In this document: positions 19,350 through 24,825 of the stretch, in pieces
Layout of the letters: each line of letters starts with the position of its first letter
How positions within the stretch are numbered: position 1 is the stretch's first letter
NCBI GenBank assembly: GCA_009602725.1
Contig: WELB01000081.1
Coordinates: forward strand, 469,867-494,691
Source of the DNA: Spirogloea muscicola
Lineage: Eukaryota > Streptophyta > Zygnematophyceae > Spirogloeales > Spirogloeaceae
Direction of reading: 5' to 3'
DNA length: 24,825 bases
Program-made: the position numbers and the translations under genes
Notes under the pieces: generated by a model
Databases searched by the model: none
What the model saw: the letters and a program-made list of their open reading frames with translations, nothing else
Told to the model about the DNA's origin: nothing

Positions 19350-22254
19350 ATGGACGATCCCCACGGCCGGCCCTCCGCCGCGCAGCGCCGCCAGAGCGCC
19401 GACGGCGCCTCGCCGGGCGCCCACGCCGTGGAGGACTACGCCGCGGCGCTGGCCGTCAGCGCGGCGCCGCAGGGGCGGGCCACCGACCCCACCATGCTCA
19501 TCCTCGTCGCCGGGCCCGCCTGCCCGGCCTGCCGCAACGGCGCCTCGTGTGCCGACTGGCGCATCAGCATGTTCTTCCAGGTCCGTGGGCGGACCCAGAA
19601 GCTGAGGTCGCCTCTGGCATCCACGGTCGCTGCATGATCAGCGTGATGCCGCGTCTCGTGGGATTGCACGAAGCGACATGCACGTCTTCACCACCGGATG
19701 GCAACAATGGCGGAGCACCGCAGCTACGACGCAACCGGCTGCCCTGTCGGCCCTTGTCGCGCTCTGATGCTGCACGGCGTCGCTCTCTGTCGCAGTGGGG
19801 CTTCTGCACGCAGTGCTGTGGCGGAGTCGTGGACTTCCAGCTTCCCAGTGAGTGCGCACGAGCCCCCCACAGCTGCCACCTCCAGTTGCTCCACTTGGGG
19901 CGAGCTTTAGTTGCTGCAAATTCATGGCCAGTAACAGCTTGCCATGGATGGCCTGCAGACACAAAGTCGACGATGCACCTGGTGTGCGCGGCCATGGCGC
20001 ACGAGGAGGAGCAGGCGGCGGGCCACACCTCGGCGCTGCTGCCGCTCGTCGGCTGCTGGACGGCGCAGGACCTGCAGCGCCACGTGCTCAGCCAGCAGAG
20101 CCGCGGGGAGTACAAGAGCCTGCTGGTCGCGACGCCCCAAGGCAGCGCTGGTGGCGGCACCGGCAGCAACGTCCGCTGCCCCTGCGAGCACTGCCGGTAA
20201 GGCCATGGCCTATCACGATGTGCCCTCACAGCCTATCTTCGACGTCACTGCATTTACCTGTCCTCCCAATTCAGACGACTTACCATCTCGCAAACACATC
20301 CCTGGCCGTCTTTGCATACTTGCGCACTGGTGACGGTCTCGTCCTGCAATCTGCGGCGCAGGTCGGCGAAGGAGCCTGCGTTTTGGCTCGTCAGCTTCTT
20401 CTACCGCCTTGGTGTGTGCAGCCGCTGCCGCTGCCCAAGTATCGACAACGCGTCCATTCCCCAGGCAAGCCCTCAGCATGCGGACCTTTCGCTGTCACCA
20501 TTGCTTCAAAGCAACTAAGCAGAGATGCTGGTTCCAGAAGACCATGAGATTACTTAATGAATTGGAATGCTGTGCTGTAGTCCGTTGCGAGACACATGAT
20601 CATCTGTCCACCTCAATCATGTCGACTTCATGGCGGCTCAACATTTCTGCAAACATCCGGCTTGTTGCAGGTCTTCTTTGCGGCGCGCGACTACCTGGGC
20701 GCAGCGTATGCCCTGCACTGCCACTTCCTCAATCGCGAGACACAAGCCCGCGTCACCGACGGCAACAGCCATGGCCAGGCTGCGAGCGAGTGGCTGATGC
20801 CCAAGGCCAGCACCGTGGAGGCGCCGCCCAGCCGACGGCAGGCAGCCCTGGCAGTGGTCACCACAGCGCTGCGGGTGTCAGAGGGGGCCCCCCAAGATCC
20901 GGGGGCGGCACGGCTCGGCAAGAATCGAGCCACGGTGATGCCCCTGCCGCTAGGCCTCGCTGCTCCAACAAGGTACGGCATGTCGCAGTCTAGCAGCGCC
21001 ATCAATGACGGAGGTTTGCAAGGCCGCTATGATGGGATACCGCAGCAAGTGGGGACTGGCGGCCCACCGGATGCCGGCGACGACGAGCATTTGGAGCTGA
21101 AGCCGCAAACTCCCGGCGGCTCCAACAAGCACGGCAACGGGCTGGCGCATGGTATTGCAGATGGTGGCCTGCAAGCTGGCGAAGTAGCGACTACCACCTC
21201 GCCGTCGGCCCTGGCCCTGCTTGTGGGCTCCATGACGCCGCGGAGCCTCCTGTGGCCGTGGCCAACGCGGCAACTGCCGCTGCCCACAGAATCATCGGCG
21301 GCCGCAGTGGGCGACAGCGCTCCCGACGCCATGGCGGCTCTCCAGGCTGCGGCGGCTCACAGCACGAAATATGTCGAAGGCTTGCTGGGCGGCGCGCAAG
21401 CTGCTCGCAGCAGCAGCGGCTTACTGCCAGACCTCTTCCAGCAGGTGGCGAGCCTGCCGAGCTTCGACCCGCAGACCGCCATCGCCAATGGCAATGGCGT
21501 CACTCCCAGCGACGACGACGCCGGAGCAGACGACGAAGCTCCGCCATCGTCGCAAGCTGCAGGCGAAGCGGTGAGGATGAGCTCGGCGGCGGCTCCGGAC
21601 GTAGCAGCCATGACGAGCTGGAAGCCTGCGGGCCTGCCCAAGCTCCGCGTCGCCGCCTCCCGGCCGCCGGCGGCCGCCATGCCACGGGGCCTGGGCGGCG
21701 CCGCCGTGCTGCCGCTGCGCCAGCTCCACCGCGGCGCCGCCACAACGCCTAGGAGCATCCTCGACGCCAGAACGCCCATAAGGCCAGCCAAGCTTGACGC
21801 GCCAGACTCCGCCATTACGGCCGCCATGGATGGCAGTCGTGCCAGCCCATCTTCTGCGACGTCGACGAGCAGCTCGGGACTGCCGTCGTCGGCGAGGTCC
21901 TCGCCGCAGGGCCTGGGCCTGAGCACCGGCGGCGGCGGCGGCGGTGGCGGCCAGCTCGACCGGCCGCTGATCTACGCCGGCTCGCGGCCGCTACTTGGCC
22001 ACTGGGAGAAGGTCATCCTAGCGTCCAGCGGCCGCGTCGGGCTCCTGCCGCCCATTGCCGGCATCGGCGACGCCCTCGCCGAGATCAACGACGGCGTCGT
22101 CGCACTTGCCCACCGTGACGAGCCGCTGCCGCCGGTCGGCGACACCGCCCACCTGCACAATGGCCGGCCGAAGCTGCCGAACCTATTGCTGGACGAGCTG
22201 ACCGGCCTGAGTGTGGCCACCGCCGCCTTCGCCGGCGCCGTCGAGGCCATGTAG
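19350..22254 (+). CDS. Unrecognised protein with Cys-rich N-terminal region and long low-complexity tail
   Basis: I do not recognise this family. Exons 19350-19580, 19814-19847, 19959-20196, 20362-20413 and 20671-22254 join in phase with GT-AG borders and give 712 residues. The first about 230 residues look folded: TMLILVAGPACPACRNGASC, DWRISMFFQ, CCGGVVDFQLP, a helical part (AMAHEEEQAAGHTSALLPLV, CWTAQDLQRHVLSQQSRGEY), then RCPCEHCRSAKEPAFWLVSF and VFFAARDYLGAAYALHCHFL. CPAC, CC and CPCEHC could bind metal. The remaining about 480 residues are Ala/Ser/Gly/Pro-rich with a final part reading GHWEKVILASSGRVGLLPPI. Exon 4 could end at 20412 or 20413; only 20413 keeps frame. An in-frame ATG at 19284 would add 22 residues (MLLLCALSIPLPRLS), resembling a short signal, so the start is open. 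A TGTAA signal follows the stop by 64 bases. Codons are strongly GC-ended, which supports real coding. Confidence 0.75.
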
Positions 22255-22317
22255 ACTTCTCCTTGCGCCTTGCTCTCAGTGCTAGATGGTAATCTTCTCA
22301 GACCAATGTTCCCCTAT

Positions 22318-22322
22318 TGTAA
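22318..22322 (+). terminator. Polyadenylation signal TGTAA of the unknown gene
   Basis: TGTAA lies 64 bases past the TAG at 22252-22254, the same spacing as in psbQ. It supports the 3' end of the five-exon model. Confidence 0.7.
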
Positions 22323-22547
22323 TTTGCACACTTAGTCTTCGCCCTCGACGTTAGGGGCTCTAGATCTAGGAACAATATGCTCAGTGTGTCTATTTATAAG
22401 CGTATTAATAAGCGAATCCTAAGGATTGACTTTATATTTATCAGCGTTCTACTTCCTAGCTTCCTTCAATGAAGGCCATTGCCAGCATATTGTTGACCCT
22501 ACGCCGGCATAGCCAAACATCCTCTTTGCAAAGTTGGCCCTTTCTTG

Positions 22548-22613
22548 CTCCTACCGAGGGATGCCTCAGAAATGATGAGGCTCCTACTGAAGGATGCCTC
22601 AGAAATGTTGAGG
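22548..22613. repeat. 33-bp tandem repeat, two copies
   Basis: Copies 22548-22580 and 22581-22613 differ at only three positions and share ggatgcctcagaaatg. The unit is a multiple of three and would encode an 11-residue repeat (APTEGCLRNDE, APTEGCLRNVE) in a short 66-codon frame, but nothing else supports translation. Confidence 0.85.
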
Positions 22614-23038
22614 TCTGCAGACATGTAGAGCCTGCCGTTAACAGTCAATTGCAACGACAGAGGCTTTGATGCGACTAAAGAGTGCAAAGCACACTAAGAC
22701 ACACTACGTCCAGTTGGCACCAGCGTGTCTTGCAGCCTTGCTGAGCAAGACAACGACCACTGCGCCAGACCACGCGGACTGACTTTGGCCTCCTCCCCTT
22801 AGCAAAGCTGCAGGGTGAGACCACCGTCGTTCAGGCTGGACTGCAACTTGATGCTTGACACTTGCAGAGGTGGCCAATTGCCATGCCGGATCCTTATGTA
22901 TGACTTGCCTTGAGGTGTTTGCACCTCCATTTTGGGCGTAAAGTTGGGCCTTTGTCGCTTCACACTCCAGGGCTGAATGTTGTGACGAAGTTGCGCGTGG
23001 CTGGCACTCCTGAGTCAGTGCAACTTGCGATGAGGCCC

Positions 23039-24548
23039 TCAAGCCTGAGCCACCGGTGGCGGCGCAATGTCAAGGGGTAGAAGGACCATGTGGGCCCGGC
23101 GTTCGGGTGCGGAGCTATCGGCAGGCGGGAGGTCCTCGCGAAAGCCTGCCTGCATGCCAGACCGGCTGAGGGGCCCGCCCTGGAGTGCCTCGCCGCGCCC
23201 GGGCGCGGCCGGCCGGCCCGGCTGCTGCTGGGCCTCAGTGGCGAACGTGTCATCCGCCACCTTGCGGGCGACGAAGACAGGCGCGTGCGCACGCAGCGCC
23301 AGCGCGATGCCGTCTGACGGGCGGACGTCGATCGACCGCAGCTGAGGCGCGCCGCCGGCCTGACTCCTGCCGAACGGCCACGGGCCTGGCGGCGGCGGCG
23401 GCAGCGCTGACAGCACGACGCGGCTGAAGAAAACATCTCTATCGATGTCGGAGATAGCCACTCGCTCGACCTGCGCAACTAGCTGCGATACTTCAGACCA
23501 GCTACGAAACCTGAAGTAAAGACATTAGCAAGTGACAGGAAGAAGATCCTTGCACATGCAGCCCTCGCATGTCACGTGCTGCAGATTACTGCCTCAACTG
23601 TTCGTCTTTCAGGACTCACTGGGACGGGTCAAGCTTGCAGGTTAGCAACGATCACAATTCATGGTGCAGACCTTCCAGCCAACAGCAGAGAGCGTGGAGC
23701 CCCAGGCCTCGTGCGTGGCCGGCCTCTTATTGTGGCGCTCCTGAGCTGCCGTCAGGACCGCCATGGCCTCTGCTGCGCCGATGACCAGCCGGATCGGTAA
23801 CGGGTACCCCGCAACGCTGCATGCACCACTCATTCCAGCCTTAGCGCCGTTTCAGTGGGCAGCGGGGAAGGCTGCATGGAAGCTCTCAGTTGCGAACTCC
23901 CGCCTTGTACCATTTTGCAAGCTTGACGCATTCTGAAACCTAAGTTAAAATTTATCGATATATAGTTATCATCATTATGTATAGAACCTGAATGAGAGAG
24001 AATCTCTGTCAAGTCTCACCCGAGGAAGAGGATGGCGCCCTCGCCGGCCTGCGCGAGCGCGACAACCTTGCTCACCGCGTACTGCTCCTCGCTCTTGCCC
24101 AGGCCGTCGAACCCAAATCCGGCTGCCGGCGCGGCGGCCCCGTCAGCTGCAGCCAACGCTGCTGAGAGCCCAGCAGCAGTACGAGCGTGTCAGGAGCAGC
24201 ACAGGCCGGCCTCGGGCGATCAAGAGCCGGCGTCAACGCGGGTCCGGTACCTTGGGAGGTGGGCCCCGGCAGTGACCCGCCGAGAGCCAGGAGGGGGGCA
24301 GTGGCCAGCCCGAGGCTGCTCAGGAGAGCGGCCCGCCGGGCGACGACCATGACGGAGGACGCCGTGGGCTCGTCGCCGGATGCCTCTGTGGGCCGCCCGT
24401 CTTGGCACCGGGCCGTCTTTCGGCGAGCGAACGCAGTCGGCCCTGCTGCGCCGCCGAAGGACGGGGCGTCGAGTCGCGGCCTCGCTGGGGCTTGGCAGCT
24501 GGACGGGCGCGGGCGCTGCAGTGCTGCAGCGCCCGGCGGCAGCGACAT
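23039..24548 (-). CDS. Bifunctional nuclease (BFN/DUF151) domain protein with chloroplast and thylakoid-lumen-type leader
   Basis: DUF151/BFN proteins are small nuclease-related proteins of bacteria, archaea and plants; some cleave DNA and RNA in vitro. Exons 24251-24548, 24020-24146, 23672-23816 and 23039-23470 (TGA at 23039-23041) are GT-AG with matching phases, 333 residues. The ATG at 24546-24548 is used because the open frame above it begins with GTG. Residues 1-70 are Arg/Ala/Ser/Pro-rich like a chloroplast transit peptide. Residues 70-90 read ARRAALLSSLGLATAPLLAL, a twin-Arg plus hydrophobic core as in Tat-exported lumen proteins, with a possible cleavage at TSQA before DG. The BFN core follows: GAILFLGVAGYPLPIRLVIG, AAEAMAVLTA, RPATHEAWGSTLSAVGWKVE, RVAISDIDRDVFFSRVVL and the hallmark IDVRPSDGIALALRAHAPVF. 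A short Pro/Gly insert splits the last two blocks. The C-terminal 80 residues are low complexity. The domain call is strong; lumen location is inferred. Confidence 0.88.
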
Positions 24549-24757
24549 GGCCGGTGGCGAGAAGGGGCGCCTCTGCTGCCGAAGCTTCACGCGGGCAGTG
24601 CGGCGTGCCTGCGCATTGTTGGGCTCGAAGCTGGTCGGACGGCTGGCTGGGAGAGGGGGCGGGTTGCGGGCAGAGCTGCAGAGCGGGGAGGCGAGGGTGA
24701 GGGGGTGAGAAGGACGTGGAGAGGCGCAAGCGGGAGAGAGAGGGGGAGGGAGGGAGG

Positions 24758-24760
<3 letters not shown>

Positions 24761-24825
<65 letters not shown>
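24761..24825. repeat. (GA)n microsatellite, runs off the window end
   Basis: Sixty-five bases of uninterrupted GA dinucleotide to the last base, preceded by G/A-rich sequence from about 24731. It lies about 210 bases upstream of the DUF151 gene's ATG and reads (CT)n on the coding strand, so it may be in its promoter. Confidence 0.95.

Larger units (their letters stand above)
22255..23038. other. Convergent intergenic region, unknown gene / DUF151 gene
   Basis: About 780 bases with 3' UTRs of two facing genes and an AT-rich stretch near 22380-22450. No convincing gene. It contains the 33-bp tandem repeat listed separately. Confidence 0.55.

Noticed and set aside
21357-21926. 189-codon minus-strand frame
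   Set aside because: Antisense of the large last exon of the 19350-22254 gene, open because of GC-rich codons.
22704-23042. 112-codon minus-strand frame overlapping the end of the DUF151 gene
   Set aside because: Covers the 3' flank after the TGA at 23039 in a different frame; composition is random-like.
24187-24708. 173-codon plus-strand frame over the DUF151 first exon
   Set aside because: Antisense of the transit-peptide exon. The minus strand has the Tat signal and a spliced link to the BFN core.

Overview
This window is nuclear DNA of a green alga, most likely a chlorophyte and possibly a trebouxiophyte (class is inference). The signs are spliced genes with GT-AG introns, a nuclear PsbQ of photosystem II with a lumen-targeting leader, TGTAA motifs shortly after stop codons (the chlorophyte polyadenylation signal), very GC-rich coding sequence and many (GCC)n runs that become poly-Ala or poly-Pro. 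I see no bacterial operons, CRISPR arrays, tRNAs or rRNAs.

Layout, left to right. (1) 1-1408 (+): psbQ, 5' end cut by the window. (2) 1843-7922 (-): a TBC-domain Rab GAP of the EVI5/GYP5 type, 17 visible exons, convergent with psbQ. (3) 8012-8669 (+): a weak two-exon gene candidate. (4) 8670-10950: gene-poor, holding a frameshifted retrotransposon reverse-transcriptase tail on the minus strand and a 30-bp direct repeat. (5) 11201-12491: an ACGT-box cluster, a 700-base assembly gap, then the last exon of a CKS1 cell-cycle gene (+). (6) 13143-14481 (-): a complete five-exon spliceosomal-type cyclophilin (PPIL1/CYP18-2). (7) 14482-16116: no convincing gene, one doubtful ORF. (8) 16117-18866 (-): five-exon NOB1, the nuclease that makes the 3' end of 18S rRNA. 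(9) 19350-22254 (+): an unrecognised five-exon, 712-residue protein with a Cys-rich N-terminal region and a long low-complexity tail, sharing a divergent promoter with NOB1. (10) 23039-24548 (-): a four-exon bifunctional-nuclease (DUF151) protein with a chloroplast leader and a twin-Arg lumen-type signal. The window ends in a (GA)n microsatellite.

The genes are unrelated housekeeping genes: photosynthesis, vesicle traffic, cell cycle, splicing and ribosome assembly. They do not form one system. The entries most worth follow-up are the unrecognised gene at 19350-22254 and the possibly lumenal DUF151 protein. Exon borders were read by eye from splice motifs, phase continuity and family matches. 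They are consistent in phase throughout psbQ, cyclophilin, NOB1, the DUF151 gene and the unknown gene, and within the visible TBC exons.
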